From Trueperella pecoris (GTDB lineage: Bacteria > Actinomycetota > Actinomycetes > Actinomycetales > Actinomycetaceae): 64,000 nt of DNA. The stretch's first letter is position 1. Each line of letters starts with the position of its first letter. The stretch lies in the NCBI RefSeq assembly GCF_014926385.1, contig NZ_CP053291.1, positions 62,001 through 126,000 on the forward strand, read 5' to 3'. Below, piece after piece: positions 7,719-16,362 of this stretch. A program made the translations under genes and the position numbers. Under the pieces are notes generated by a model. The model was not told the DNA's origin. It saw only the letters and a program-made list of their open reading frames with translations, and did no database searches.

Positions 7719-9146
7719 GTGAAGATTTTTGATTCGAAGACCAAGTCGCTACGAGATTTCACACCTCTCAATCCGGGCAAGGTGGGTATCTACCTGTGTG
7801 GTGCCACCGTGCAGGGTAGCCCCCACATTGGCCACATGCGCTCCGCTCTCGCCTTCGATGTGTTGGTGCGGTGGCTGAAGCGTTCCGGTTACGAAGTGAC
7901 GATGGTCCGCAACGTGACGGATATCGATGACAAAATCTTGGCGAAATCTGCCGAGGCGGGCGCGCCGTGGTGGGCATGGGCCTACCGATTTGAAAACGAA
8001 TTCGCCAAGGCTTATCGCGCGCTCGGCGTGCTTGATCCTACCTACGAGCCGCGTGCAACCGGGCATGTTCCCGAGATGATTGATCTCATGAAGGTCCTCA
8101 TCGAACGCGGGCACGCCTACGCGGGGGACAGCGGGAACGTGTATTTCGACGTTTCCTCGCTGGAGGATTACGGATCGCTCACCAACCAGTCAGTGGCCGA
8201 TTTGCACGTTGACGACGACGAAGCGGCAGCCGACAAGCGTGGTCCGCACGATTTCGCACTGTGGAAGGCGCCCAAGGCGGGAGAGCCGGAGAGCGCCTCA
8301 TGGGACACGCCATGGGGGCGCGGCCGCCCCGGCTGGCATCTTGAGTGCTCGGCGATGGCAGGCAAGTACCTTGGCGACGCGTTCGACATTCACGCCGGCG
8401 GCATCGATCTTCGTTTCCCACATCACGAGAACGAACAGGCCCAGTCCCATGGCGCCGGGCAGGACTTTGCCCAATACTGGATGCATAACGCGTGGGTGAC
8501 CATTGAGGGCGAAAAGATGAGCAAGTCACTGGGTAACTCGCTCACGGTGGAGAACATTCTGACCGAGCACGCAGCCGTGATCGTCCGCCTCGCCCTGGGA
8601 ACCGTTCACTACCGCTCGACAGTGGCGTATTCCGAGGCCACTCTCACCGAGGCCGCCGCGATCTGGGATCGGCTAGCGGGGTTTGTCCACCGGTCAGTGC
8701 AGACCGTCGGCGAGGTTCCGTTGCAGGAGATTGCCGCGGTTGGCCGCGACGATCTTCCGGCCGAATTCGTCGAGGCCCTGGACGATGACCTCAACGTCTC
8801 AGCCGGCCTAGCTGTTATCCACGAGCATGTGACGGCGGGCAACAATGCGCTCGCGAACAACGATCACGTGGAGGCGCGTATCGAGCAGGTGCTGGTGCGT
8901 GCGATGCTCGACGTGTTGGGACTGGATCCGATGGCGGAGCCGTGGCGGCACACGGAGGCATCCTCGACGATGCATGATGCTCTTGACTCCCTGGTCAACC
9001 GCATTCTGGATGAGCGCGCCGCCGCGCGCGCCGAAAAGGATTGGGCACGCGCGGACTCACTGCGCGATTCGCTCACACAAGCAGGCATTGTGGTCGAAGA
9101 TTCGGCCGAGGGTGCACGATGGAAAGTAGGTGGAGACCTTGGCTAA
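7719..9146 (+). CDS. cysS: Cysteinyl-tRNA synthetase
   Basis: 475 residues, normal for the family. Charges tRNA-Cys in the cytoplasm. Class I signatures are present: HIGH at 36-39 (GSPHIGHM) and KMSKS at about 266-270. Zinc ligands fit Cys27 (YLCGATVQ), the Cys in HLECSAMA and the His pair in PHHENEQ. The C-terminal helical anticodon-binding region is intact. The GTG start at 7719 gives the normal N-terminus. It overlaps the start of rlmB, as in many actinobacteria. Confidence 0.96.
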   Translation: MKIFDSKTKSLRDFTPLNPGKVGIYLCGATVQGSPHIGHMRSALAFDVLVRWLKRSGYEVTMVRNVTDIDDKILAKSAEAGAPWWAWAYRFENEFAKAYRALGVLDPTYEPRATGHVPEMIDLMKVLIERGHAYAGDSGNVYFDVSSLEDYGSLTNQSVADLHVDDDEAAADKRGPHDFALWKAPKAGEPESASWDTPWGRGRPGWHLECSAMAGKYLGDAFDIHAGGIDLRFPHHENEQAQSHGAGQDFAQYWMHNAWVTIEGEKMSKSLGNSLTVENILTEHAAVIVRLALGTVHYRSTVAYSEATLTEAAAIWDRLAGFVHRSVQTVGEVPLQEIAAVGRDDLPAEFVEALDDDLNVSAGLAVIHEHVTAGNNALANNDHVEARIEQVLVRAMLDVLGLDPMAEPWRHTEASSTMHDALDSLVNRILDERAAARAEKDWARADSLRDSLTQAGIVVEDSAEGARWKVGGDLG

Positions 9147-10110
9147 CGCTCATCGCGGACGCCCCGGCGCCGTACGTAAGAATGCCCGCAAGGGTGCGAG
9201 CAAGGGCACGGGCGGCCATTCGCGCAAGCGCCTGGAGGGCAGGGGCCCGACGCCGAAGGCCGAGGATCGTACCTACCATCCGGCATATAAGAAGAAGCAA
9301 GAACGTGAAGCCGTGGCACGTAAGGCCGAGGGGCCGAAGTTGCGCGGTATTCTGCGTCAGCCCGAAGGCTACGAGCTCGTCGCTGGGCGCAACCCGGTCT
9401 ACGAGGCGGTCCAGTCGGGTATCCCTTATGAGCGGGTGTTCCTCGTTGGGGCCATGTCTCACGACGAGCGTGTGGCCGAGGTTGCCCGCGCCGCCATGGC
9501 CACGGGCACCACGATCGTGGAGGTCACCCGCACGGAGCTGGACAAGATGACCGACGGCGCGGTTCATCAGGGTATCGCCATCGAGGTCCCGCCCTTTGAC
9601 TATGCGGATGTTGAGGACCTGGTTGAGATCGCCGCCGAATCGATACGCCCGGGTCTGATCGTGGCACTCGATTCTGTGACCGACCCCCACAACCTTGGCG
9701 CTGTCATGCGTTCGGCGGCCGCCTTCCGTGCAGACGGTGTGTTGATCCCCGAGCGCCGATCGGCGTCGGTGAATGCGACAGTGTGGAAGGTGTCGGCGGG
9801 CGCGGCTGCGCGTCTCCCGGTTGCTCGCGAAACCAACCTTGTGCGTGCGCTCAAGCATCTCAAGGAGTTGGGCTACTTCGTCGTCGGGCTGGCTGGCGAC
9901 GGGGACGCCGTCGTCGGTGAGGTCAATATGGCTGATGTCCCGCTCGTCCTCGTGACGGGTTCGGAGGGCGGCGGCCTGTCGCGCCTCGTGCGTGAGACGT
10001 GCGACGTCGTCGCCTCGATTCCGATCGACGGTTCGACCGAGTCGCTCAACGCGGCCGTGGCCACGGGCATCGCGCTGTACCAGATCGATCAGCACCGGCG
10101 CTCCATCTAA
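9130..10110 (+). CDS. rlmB: 23S rRNA (guanosine-2'-O-)-methyltransferase RlmB, SpoU/TrmH family
   Basis: 326 residues. Methylates the 2'-O of a guanosine in the 23S rRNA peptidyl-transferase domain. The first 75 residues are a Lys/Arg-rich extension, common in actinobacterial RlmB. An L30e-like substrate-binding domain (GYELVAGRNPVYEAV) is followed by the knotted SPOUT domain with motif 1 (VTDPHNLGAVMRSA), motif 2 (GSEGGGLSRLV) and motif 3 (GSTESLNAAVATGIA). The start could be GTG 9130 or TTG 9139, both with poorly spaced ribosome-binding sites; either overlaps cysS by a few codons. Confidence 0.93.
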   Translation: METLANAHRGRPGAVRKNARKGASKGTGGHSRKRLEGRGPTPKAEDRTYHPAYKKKQEREAVARKAEGPKLRGILRQPEGYELVAGRNPVYEAVQSGIPYERVFLVGAMSHDERVAEVARAAMATGTTIVEVTRTELDKMTDGAVHQGIAIEVPPFDYADVEDLVEIAAESIRPGLIVALDSVTDPHNLGAVMRSAAAFRADGVLIPERRSASVNATVWKVSAGAAARLPVARETNLVRALKHLKELGYFVVGLAGDGDAVVGEVNMADVPLVLVTGSEGGGLSRLVRETCDVVASIPIDGSTESLNAAVATGIALYQIDQHRRSI

Positions 10111-10186
10111 ACTTCAGGCGGGCTTTACCCCGCTCACCAACCGGCGAGCCATCGCCTGCGATATGCTGAAAACTGAAGGAGGCGAC

Positions 10187-11494
10187 ATGGGATCTTGGCG
10201 CACAGTTCGTGGGCACATCCAACGTCTTGACCACACGCTGGTGACCGACGACGACGTCCTAACGTTCTTCGAGGAGGAGCGCATTTTGGGCCGCGGCGCG
10301 TCCGACGGCGGGGGCGGCTTCGACTTCGAGGTGGCGGTCGGCGGACGCCGACGTCGTGTGGCGACGCTCGATGAGGAAGGCACAGTCTTCCGCGGGCGCT
10401 CGGTGAACGACCTGCTGGAGGCAATCTCCGAGCGCCTACGCAAGGTTGAGGTGGAGCTCGATGGCATCGTCGCGCACGGTCCGATCGACATCGGCTCGGT
10501 TGACGTTTCCGACGAGGCCCTGCTCGAAGACCCTGACGAAGCGCCTGGTGAGGAACCGGGCGAAGCACAAGGCGAAGGCCCACAGGAGCCCGACGACCAC
10601 GCCGAGGCCTACGACCGCGAGGGCCCGATGATGGTGATCGCAGACCTGCCGCTGTCGGAAGTACCGGGCATCGTCAAGACCGAGGACACGGATGTGGCTG
10701 TCTCTAAGCTCGGCGACGCACTCGTCATGGTGGCCGATACCAGCCTGCACTCCGTGCGCAAAATCTTCCCGCGCCCCTCCTTCCAGATCACGGTCTCGGC
10801 AGGTAGCGCGGAGCAGAATCCCACCCTCTACGTCCGGCGCGATAATTCATACCTGACCTGGGACTGGACCGGCGAGTTGCCGGCCTTCAGCTGGATTGAG
10901 CCGGGATCGGAAGCCTACGAGTTCGTCGTGGACGAAACGGGTGCCGGCGCCGTCGCGCGCAAGATGGTGGCCGACGTGATTGCCGCCCGCTTCGTGGACA
11001 TTCGCACCGCCCTCCAGGCCAACGCCGCCATGGGCATGCGCGCCCTCGTGGCCGCACTGGGCCTGCCGAAGGAAATTGCGGACTCCCTCGAGGGGCTCGG
11101 CTCACTGAGCGATATCCCCAATTCGCGCCTCTTCCGCCCGAGTACCGCGGGCGCTGCCTTCGAAGACCGCCTCGCCTTCGAACTCGCGGGGGAGGGCTTC
11201 GTGGAGCCGACCGTCATGGGTGCCTACCGCAAGGTCTACCTGGAGCGCCCGTGGGCCGTGGCCCTTGCCTCGGCCGCCCAGACGGCGATCGCTGGTGCCG
11301 TGCTAGCCGTAGCCTTCAATCGTTCGGGGGCGGGCAAGTCGAGGAAGATGCTCGCCGCGCTAGGCGGGGCAGGCGTCGTCTCAGGACTAACCCGCATCGT
11401 GGCTACCTCCTACGCCAGCGAGGTTGTCAGCCAGCGGCAGTCCGACATCGAGACTTGGAAACACATGCGCAACTGGCAGGAGAGCCATGACTAG
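10187..11494 (+). CDS. Hypothetical protein with two C-terminal hydrophobic segments
   Basis: 435 residues; I do not recognise the family. ATG 10187 has GAAGGAGG about 5 nt upstream; the frame extends back into rlmB but that part is shadow. An N-terminal region (1-125) precedes a Pro/Glu/Asp-rich acidic linker (about 125-150). A mixed region follows, with PSFQITVSAG and YLTWDWTGELPAFSWIEPGSEAY. Two hydrophobic stretches with a short glycine/lysine loop lie near the C-terminus (WAVALASAAQTAIAGAVLAVAF and MLAALGGAGVVSGLTRIVA), so it may be membrane-anchored. It overlaps the ASCH gene by 8 nt, implying co-expression. Confidence 0.75.
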   Translation: MGSWRTVRGHIQRLDHTLVTDDDVLTFFEEERILGRGASDGGGGFDFEVAVGGRRRRVATLDEEGTVFRGRSVNDLLEAISERLRKVEVELDGIVAHGPIDIGSVDVSDEALLEDPDEAPGEEPGEAQGEGPQEPDDHAEAYDREGPMMVIADLPLSEVPGIVKTEDTDVAVSKLGDALVMVADTSLHSVRKIFPRPSFQITVSAGSAEQNPTLYVRRDNSYLTWDWTGELPAFSWIEPGSEAYEFVVDETGAGAVARKMVADVIAARFVDIRTALQANAAMGMRALVAALGLPKEIADSLEGLGSLSDIPNSRLFRPSTAGAAFEDRLAFELAGEGFVEPTVMGAYRKVYLERPWAVALASAAQTAIAGAVLAVAFNRSGAGKSRKMLAALGGAGVVSGLTRIVATSYASEVVSQRQSDIETWKHMRNWQESHD

Positions 11495-12002
11495 CTTCGG
11501 ACTTCCGATCGAGCCGGCCGACGCCGACCTCGAGGCTTTCTGGACGCACGCGATCATCGCCGGCAAGCTCAACCCGATCGACGCCGTCGGCGGGCAAACC
11601 GACCTCGTCTCGTTACGCCCGGGCGCCTTTGCCTTCGGGGCGACTCGGGTGGCCGCCAACAGGCTAGCCGAACTCGTCCTCACCGGAGCCAAGCGCGCGA
11701 CCTCCAGTTACGCTGCCGCCTACGCCCTCGAAGGCGAGTCCTTCCCGACGCCGGACGACATGTGGATTCTCTGCGACGGCGAGGGCCGGCCGCGGGCGTT
11801 GCTGCGTAACACCGACGTCGTTGTGACACCTTTCGATGAGATCGGGCCCGACGTAGCCGACGCCGAAGGCGAGGGCGACCTCGCGACGTGGCGTGCCGAC
11901 CATGAGCGCTTCTTCACAGAAGAGGGCAACGAGTTCGGCTACGACTTCGATCCCTCCGGCGATGTGGTGACCGAATACTTTGAGGTCCTTTACGCCAAGT
12001 AA
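11487..12002 (+). CDS. ASCH domain-containing protein
   Basis: 171 residues. ASCH domains have a PUA-like beta-barrel fold and are thought to bind RNA or modified nucleotides; some relatives are hydrolases of acetylated cytidine. Here LTGAKRATSSYAAAYALEGESFPTPDD and the downstream TPFDEIGPDVADAEGEGDLATWRADHERFF match the YqfB/ASCH pattern: a basic residue in the first strand-loop and a conserved E-G-D followed by W-HxxFF. ATG 11487 has AGGAGAG 2 nt closer than ideal. It overlaps the upstream membrane gene and is probably co-transcribed with it. Confidence 0.8.
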   Translation: MTSFGLPIEPADADLEAFWTHAIIAGKLNPIDAVGGQTDLVSLRPGAFAFGATRVAANRLAELVLTGAKRATSSYAAAYALEGESFPTPDDMWILCDGEGRPRALLRNTDVVVTPFDEIGPDVADAEGEGDLATWRADHERFFTEEGNEFGYDFDPSGDVVTEYFEVLYAK

Positions 12003-12151
12003 ACCACCACTTCTGGCCGGGCCGAACGGCACTGTCAGGCGCGAGCGCGGGCGGTGGCGACGGCGTCGTGAACCCCCGCCCGCACGTCCAGAGGGCGGAC
12101 GGTGTGGCGTGCACATCGTGAGATGGATTTCGTGTCCGGGGCAAGCGTGAG

Positions 12152-12157
12152 TACTAT
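12152..12157 (+). promoter_or_regulatory. Candidate -10 element of the uracil/xanthine permease gene
   Basis: TACTAT about 65 nt upstream of the start, in a 207-nt intergenic region that otherwise holds no gene. No good -35 is visible. Confidence 0.3.
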
Positions 12158-12221
12158 CGTGCAGGGTCGTTAACGCGGCTAGGCCGCGGGCGCCTCATCG
12201 TTTAACTGCATGGAGGCTCGA

Positions 12222-13586
12222 TTGGCTGTTTTTACTTGGAAGCTGCACGGCGATGGACGTTCCATCGGAACGGGCGAAGTTGTTCTTCCCAATGAAAGAT
12301 TGTCGTGGCCGATGACGTTCGGCATCGGCGCACAACACGTGGTGGCCATGTTTGGGGCCACCTTTTTAGTACCCCTACTGACCGGCTTCGATCCGGCAAC
12401 CACACTATTCTTCACCGGCTTGGGCACGATCCTGTTCCTGCTCATCACCGCGGGGCGCCTACCTTCCTACCTCGGCTCGTCGTTCGCGCTCATCGCGCCT
12501 ATCGGCGCAGTCACCGGGTACGTGGCCGGCGGTGGCGCGCCGGTCGAAGAGGCCAAAGCCTCCCTGGCTCAAGGCGGCGTCATCGCCGCAGGCGCGGCGC
12601 TGGCACTGGTCGGCGTCGTCGTGCACTTCGCCGGCGCACGCTGGATCGACAAGCTCATGCCGCCGATCGTTACCGGCGCGATCGTCTCACTCATCGGCTT
12701 CAACCTCGCGCCCGCCGCGTGGGGAAACGTCAAGCAGGCGCCCGTCACCGCCGTCGTGACCATCCTGGCCATCCTGCTCTCGACGGTGCTGTTCAAGGGC
12801 ATCCTTGGGCGACTGTCGATCCTCATCGGTGTGCTCGTCGGCTACGTCACCGCGGTTGTGCGCGGCGAGGTCAACTTCGACGCGATCTCCTCGGCAGGCT
12901 GGGTGGGCGTGCCGCAATTCCGCGCCCCCGACTTCGACCTGGCCCTGCTCGGGCTCTTCGTGCCGGTCGTGCTGGTGCTCGTCGCTGAGAACGTCGGCCA
13001 CGTCAAGTCCGTGTCTGCGATGACCGGCCAAGACCTCGACGACATCACGGGACGCGCCCTATTTGCCGACGGCGTCTCCACCATGTTCGCCGGCGCCGGA
13101 GGCGGATCGGGAACCACCACCTACGCCGAGAACATCGGCGTCATGGCCGCCACCCGCGTGTACTCCACCGTCGCCTACGTGGTGGCAGCCGGGATCGCGC
13201 TCTGCCTCTCCATGCTGCCTAAGTTTGGCCAGCTCATCGCCACCATCCCGCCGGGCGTCCTCGGCGGCGCCGCGACCGTGCTGTACGGCATGATCGGCAT
13301 GCTGGGCGTGCGAATCTGGGTACAGAACAAGGTCGACTTCTCCGACCCGGTCAACCTCAACACCGCCGCCGTCGCCATGGTTCTGGCCATTGCCAACTAC
13401 ACGCTCTACGTGGGCGACATGGTCTTCGAGGGCATTGCGCTGGGTTCATTCTCAGCCATCATCATCTACCACGTCATGCGCGCGCTCTCGCGCTGGCGCG
13501 GCACCACCATCGAACCGGCGACGCCAGCCTCGGCTCCCGCTGGCGCCGAACTCGAGCCCGGCGCACTCAACCGCGAGCCGCGCTAG
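12222..13586 (+). CDS. Uracil/xanthine permease, NCS2 family (UraA-like)
   Basis: 454 residues with about 14 membrane segments. Imports a nucleobase, most likely uracil or xanthine, with a proton. Family marks: QHVVAMFGATFLVPLLTG in helix 1, LVAENVGHVKSV (the substrate/proton Glu segment) and the NCS2 signature GGSGTTTYAENIGVMAATRVYS. The TTG at 12222 is preferred because GGAGG lies 5 nt upstream; an ATG at 12210 gives four more residues but has no ribosome-binding site. No pyrimidine-salvage gene lies alongside, so the substrate is inferred from family alone. Confidence 0.88.
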   Translation: MAVFTWKLHGDGRSIGTGEVVLPNERLSWPMTFGIGAQHVVAMFGATFLVPLLTGFDPATTLFFTGLGTILFLLITAGRLPSYLGSSFALIAPIGAVTGYVAGGGAPVEEAKASLAQGGVIAAGAALALVGVVVHFAGARWIDKLMPPIVTGAIVSLIGFNLAPAAWGNVKQAPVTAVVTILAILLSTVLFKGILGRLSILIGVLVGYVTAVVRGEVNFDAISSAGWVGVPQFRAPDFDLALLGLFVPVVLVLVAENVGHVKSVSAMTGQDLDDITGRALFADGVSTMFAGAGGGSGTTTYAENIGVMAATRVYSTVAYVVAAGIALCLSMLPKFGQLIATIPPGVLGGAATVLYGMIGMLGVRIWVQNKVDFSDPVNLNTAAVAMVLAIANYTLYVGDMVFEGIALGSFSAIIIYHVMRALSRWRGTTIEPATPASAPAGAELEPGALNREPR

Positions 13587-13696
13587 TGGCTTGCTGGCGT
13601 GGGTCTCTCGGGGTTGGCTTTCGCTCGGGGCTTTCGGAATCAGCTTTCGCCCGGGCTCGAGGGCTGAGCTTTCGGGCTTGACGTTCGTTGCGATGA

Positions 13697-13726
13697 GGCG
13701 GGTCTACCTTCTGGTAGGCCCGCCTT
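13697..13726 (+). terminator. Terminator-like hairpin after the permease gene
   Basis: A 12-bp stem with one G-U pair (GGCGGGTCTACC 13697-13708, GGTAGGCCCGCC 13713-13724) and a TTCT loop. It is followed by only TT, so it is a weak-tailed terminator. The 257-nt gap around it also has four scattered GCTTTCG copies and no gene. Confidence 0.55.
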
Positions 13727-13843
13727 GGCGTGTGTGCGTATGGCCGTGTCGCAGCGTCGTCGGTTACGGTCAGCTTCGGCGTCGTCGGGTACCTTTCGCG
13801 GGCGTGGCCACGGCTTCCCGGGGACTAGTCGAAAATCTCGGGG

Positions 13844-14413
13844 CTAGCTGAAATCAGCGAACGGAACGCAACCCTTGATCGGGCTCATCGCCGCGGTGAA
13901 GTCCTCTTCCGTCGGCGCTGTCACCATCTCGGAATATGCCGTCCCGACGACGACCTCAACGACTTGGCTGGTCATGTTTGGGTCGGCGTGAACGGTTGCT
14001 CCGGGGAAGTAAGCGCGCAGAGTGTAAGCATTGGTGACGCCCGCGGGACCGGCATAAATCCGGACGGGCTCTTCGAACTCGTCGCCAGCCCAATTCGCCG
14101 TACCGGAGATGACGACGCCCGCGGTTGCCAGCGACGCAGCGACATTTCCAGCTAGTCCCGAACGATTCGTTGCGTTGTACACGTTGACGGTAATCGTGGA
14201 GGGGGTGACGGGGGCCGCGTCCGCCGTCGGGCAGACGACGGTCTCGGCCGTGGGCGGCTGGGAGAACTTTTTATCGGGGAAAGGCAGAATTCCAGACCAC
14301 ACCAACGTCCCAAACACAAGAAGTACCGCCATGACGGCGATGATCGAGCCGAAGATGACGGTCTGACGTTGCTGCGTGCGCTTGCGGTATTCTGCGCGGG
14401 CGTTAGAACTCAC
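13844..14413 (-). CDS. LytR_C domain membrane protein
   Basis: 189 residues. One transmembrane helix (about residues 20-42, VIFGSIIAVMAVLLVFGTLVW) follows a basic cytoplasmic N-terminus. An outside LytR_C domain comes next (ITVNVYNATNRSGLAGNVAASLATAGVVISGTANW). This domain is found at the C-terminus of LytR-CpsA-Psr wall-polymer transferases and alone in many actinobacterial proteins; its role is unclear. GTG 14413 has TAGATT 6 nt upstream, a leaderless-type promoter. A second protein of the same kind is at 51864. Confidence 0.85.
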   Translation of the reverse strand: MSSNARAEYRKRTQQRQTVIFGSIIAVMAVLLVFGTLVWSGILPFPDKKFSQPPTAETVVCPTADAAPVTPSTITVNVYNATNRSGLAGNVAASLATAGVVISGTANWAGDEFEEPVRIYAGPAGVTNAYTLRAYFPGATVHADPNMTSQVVEVVVGTAYSEMVTAPTEEDFTAAMSPIKGCVPFADFS

Positions 14414-14419
14414 GCATCC

Positions 14420-14425
14420 AATCTA
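14420..14425 (-). promoter_or_regulatory. -10 element of the first LytR_C gene (leaderless candidate)
   Basis: On the minus strand TAGATT ends 6 nt upstream of the GTG at 14413. Confidence 0.45.
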
Positions 14426-14463
14426 GCCGATAGTGCTGCGGCATGCGGGGAAGAAGATGATGC

Positions 14464-15090
14464 GTGATTCTATCTCCGGTCGATTGGGCGGTGGCTACCG
14501 AATCTCCAGTAGGCTCTGGAACGGCGACCAACCTAGAATCAATGTCGAAACCGCAAGACAAAGAAAACAAAAGAACGGCTATGATGGAGACGCATGCGTG
14601 CGTCGATGAAGTCGGGGGCAGACTTGAGTCTTGGTCGTGGCACCTTCGTGATCGTGGTGGTTTGGTAATGTTCCGGCCAGACACGAGGGCGTTGACGGTT
14701 TACTGTTGGGCGGACGGTAGTGGGTTTGGCTGGAAGTCTCCCGGGGCCGTGATATTTCCGCAGACTGGTTACTTCGGCGAGTCCCCTTTCTTCACGGTAG
14801 ATGTTGATATTGACGGCAAGATCGTTGACGTTGGCTTCGCGCTTGATGCCGCGGAAGGCAGACTTGAACACGATATCGAGTGCAGCATCGATCGGCGTTA
14901 TGAGGGCGAATGGATGATCTGGGAGATTGCTTTTCCGCAAGGGAGCCTTCTGACGTGTACTGAGGAAGAGACATGGCACGCCGTTGGAAAGCTTGCAGAC
15001 ACACTCAGCGTCACCCTTACTCCTGACCGAGAGACACTCAAGATGTCCATCCGGTCAGGAAAATTAGCGCCTAGCGCTGTGCCGCAGTGA
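14464..15090 (+). CDS. Hypothetical protein
   Basis: 208 residues from GTG 14464, or 169 from the ATG at 14581, which may be the true start because the first 39 residues look like translated promoter DNA. No family is recognised. The core has aromatic-rich strands (ESWSWHLRDRGGLVMF, YCWADGSGFGWKSPGAV) and ends with a regular helix-strand pattern (TWHAVGKLADTLSVTLTPDRETLKMSI). There is no signal peptide or membrane helix. Base composition is visibly less GC-rich than the neighbours, marking the beginning of an accessory segment. An antisense frame of 146 residues overlaps but has poor composition. Confidence 0.55.
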   Translation: MILSPVDWAVATESPVGSGTATNLESMSKPQDKENKRTAMMETHACVDEVGGRLESWSWHLRDRGGLVMFRPDTRALTVYCWADGSGFGWKSPGAVIFPQTGYFGESPFFTVDVDIDGKIVDVGFALDAAEGRLEHDIECSIDRRYEGEWMIWEIAFPQGSLLTCTEEETWHAVGKLADTLSVTLTPDRETLKMSIRSGKLAPSAVPQ

Positions 15091-15308
15091 TGCCAGACAC
15101 TGTGACGACGCCGTGACGCTTCGGGGCAATCCAGATCCGTCGATGACGTCGGGCCCGACCATTTCTTTACAGTGGCCATCTCATTGTTACCTGATGTCAG
15201 GAGGAGTTTGGCGTCCGTCTCGAATACGATACCGGGTGGAAGACCCGCGTGAGCGCAGCTTTTGGTTTTCGAAGCAGCCTGGGCATTAAACGCGGCGATT
15301 GAAGAAAG

Positions 15309-15395
15309 ACTCCCCACGCACCCGCCAGAGCCCAAGTACCCTTGCTGCATTCCTGCCCTGGGGGAGTTCCTCAAGATGACGCCACGTGGGGAGCC
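15309..15395 (-). ncRNA. ffs: Small signal recognition particle RNA (4.5S/scRNA)
   Basis: On the minus strand the RNA begins GGCTCCCCAC and ends GTGGGGAGTC, which pair as the closing stem. The apical domain carries the conserved core CAGGGCAGGAATGCAGCAAG with the GGAA tetraloop and asymmetric loop that bind Ffh. A TCTTTCTTC tract follows the 3' end. The -10 element TAGTAT sits 7 nt upstream of the 5' end. Size is about 87 nt, as in other Gram-positive small SRP RNAs. Ends are estimated from the stem and could shift by several nt. Confidence 0.93.
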
Positions 15396-15402
15396 GACAA
15401 CA

Positions 15403-15408
15403 ATACTA
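15403..15408 (-). promoter_or_regulatory. -10 element of the SRP RNA gene
   Basis: On the minus strand TAGTAT lies 7 nt before the first paired base of the RNA. Confidence 0.6.
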
Positions 15409-15577
15409 CCATGACTTCAGCTCTATGCCGCACGCCCAGAATGATGTGTAGAAGTGATTCGGCCTGCTTAGAGCCGAATGAGACTAACTCCACCCGGGAG
15501 AGCATGCGGCCTGATTTCCTAAAACGGCCCGCGTTTCGTAAACTGAGAGGCGTTCAGATTCTTTGAGTCTGTACCGA

Positions 15578-15662
15578 GGAGGATTCGCCTAGCGGCCTAT
15601 GGCGCTCGCTTGGAAAGCGGGTTGGGTTAACGCCCTCGGGGGTTCGAATCCCCCATCCTCCG
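15578..15662 (+). tRNA. tRNA-Ser (anticodon GGA)
   Basis: 85 nt with a long variable arm, as expected for serine. Acceptor GGAGGAT (15578-15584) pairs with ATCCTCC (15655-15661), and G15662 is the discriminator. The anticodon loop holds GGA at 15612-15614, reading UCC/UCU. T-arm GGGGGTTCGAATCCCCC is perfect. No CCA is encoded. Confidence 0.97.
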
Positions 15663-15667
15663 CAGAT

Positions 15668-15702
15668 CGCCCCTTCCGGAAGCCCCGGGAGGGGCGTTTT
15701 CG
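15668..15702 (+). terminator. Terminator of tRNA-Ser
   Basis: CGCCCCTTCC (15668-15677) pairs with GGGAGGGGCG (15687-15696), followed by TTTT. Confidence 0.8.
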
Positions 15703-16353
15703 TTGCATTCCTGCGGGTTTGCGGTGTGGTGCGGTTTTGTCGGAGCGGCCTAATACGCTCAGAACACACCAGAAACCACCGCCGGGCATGCGGGTTGGGT
15801 CTTTTCAACCCATGGACATAACCGGGCAGATGTCAACGAGGCAACCGCTTTCGGCGTCTCTTAAGAACCCTGACCTTCCCGCATCACACCAACGAAAAAC
15901 CTGATCATAAGACACACTTTTGTCTATTAGCCACCGGCTAGCTCGTACTCGGAGGGAGAGTGCGGCTTCCCCGTCTGCACGGGCCTCTATGTATGGCTCC
16001 TGTGGGCCTTGATGGCCGAGTGGCAGAATGTATTCATGGGCGGTCACGGCGCGCAGGGAGGATGCCGGGAGCCGAGAATCGATGAGAATCAGGTTAAGTT
16101 TGTGCACTTAAGCGACGGCAAGGCCAAGAGGCGCAAACACTACATGCGCACCCAGGCCGGCACAGGCGTTAATAAGAACTTCTTCGGTCGCGCCAACCCG
16201 TGTAGGAACCAGCTCCGACAATACCATTTGCTGTGAACTTCAAATTACTACTTCACAAGATGCTGATTCACACCTAAACTGAAAGCGAATAGAGCCGAAC
16301 AGTCTCCGTATGGTGGCGTGCCATGACAAGCACATGGATAGGCTCTATTCCTA
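15703..16353. other. Gene-poor accessory region after tRNA-Ser
   Basis: About 650 nt of AT-richer DNA with no gene I can support well. Open frames on both strands are short, start without ribosome-binding sites and show no recognisable family. A 39-codon minus-strand frame (16108-16227) is listed separately. An inverted repeat lies at its right end. Confidence 0.5.
16108..16227 (-). CDS. Possible small hydrophobic peptide
   Basis: 39 codons from ATG 16227 to TAA. The second half is a hydrophobic segment (INACAGLGAHVVFAPLGLAVA), and the first half is short and polar. It resembles a single-span membrane peptide or the tail of a decayed membrane protein. No clear ribosome-binding site is present. 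A GTG-started 100-codon frame begins one base after its stop, but that frame has no protein-like features. Low confidence. Confidence 0.2.
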   Translation of the reverse strand: MVLSELVPTRVGATEEVLINACAGLGAHVVFAPLGLAVA

Positions 16354-16362
16354 CTATTCGCT
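16283..16362. repeat. Nested inverted repeat at the DUF3800 gene end
   Basis: GAATAGAGCC (16287-16296) is the exact reverse complement of GGCTCTATTC (16341-16350). AAGCGAAT (16283-16290) is the reverse complement of ATTCGCTT (16356-16363). The left arm is shared, so two alternative stems are possible. It overlaps the last codons of the DUF3800 gene. Confidence 0.55.

Noticed and set aside
15554-15808. Minus-strand frame containing GGWGIRTPEG
   Set aside because: This is the well-known false translation of a tRNA-Ser gene read backwards; the tRNA at 15578-15662 explains it.
15805-16107. 100-residue minus-strand frame after tRNA-Ser
   Set aside because: Starts one base after another stop, has no ribosome-binding site and no recognisable domain.
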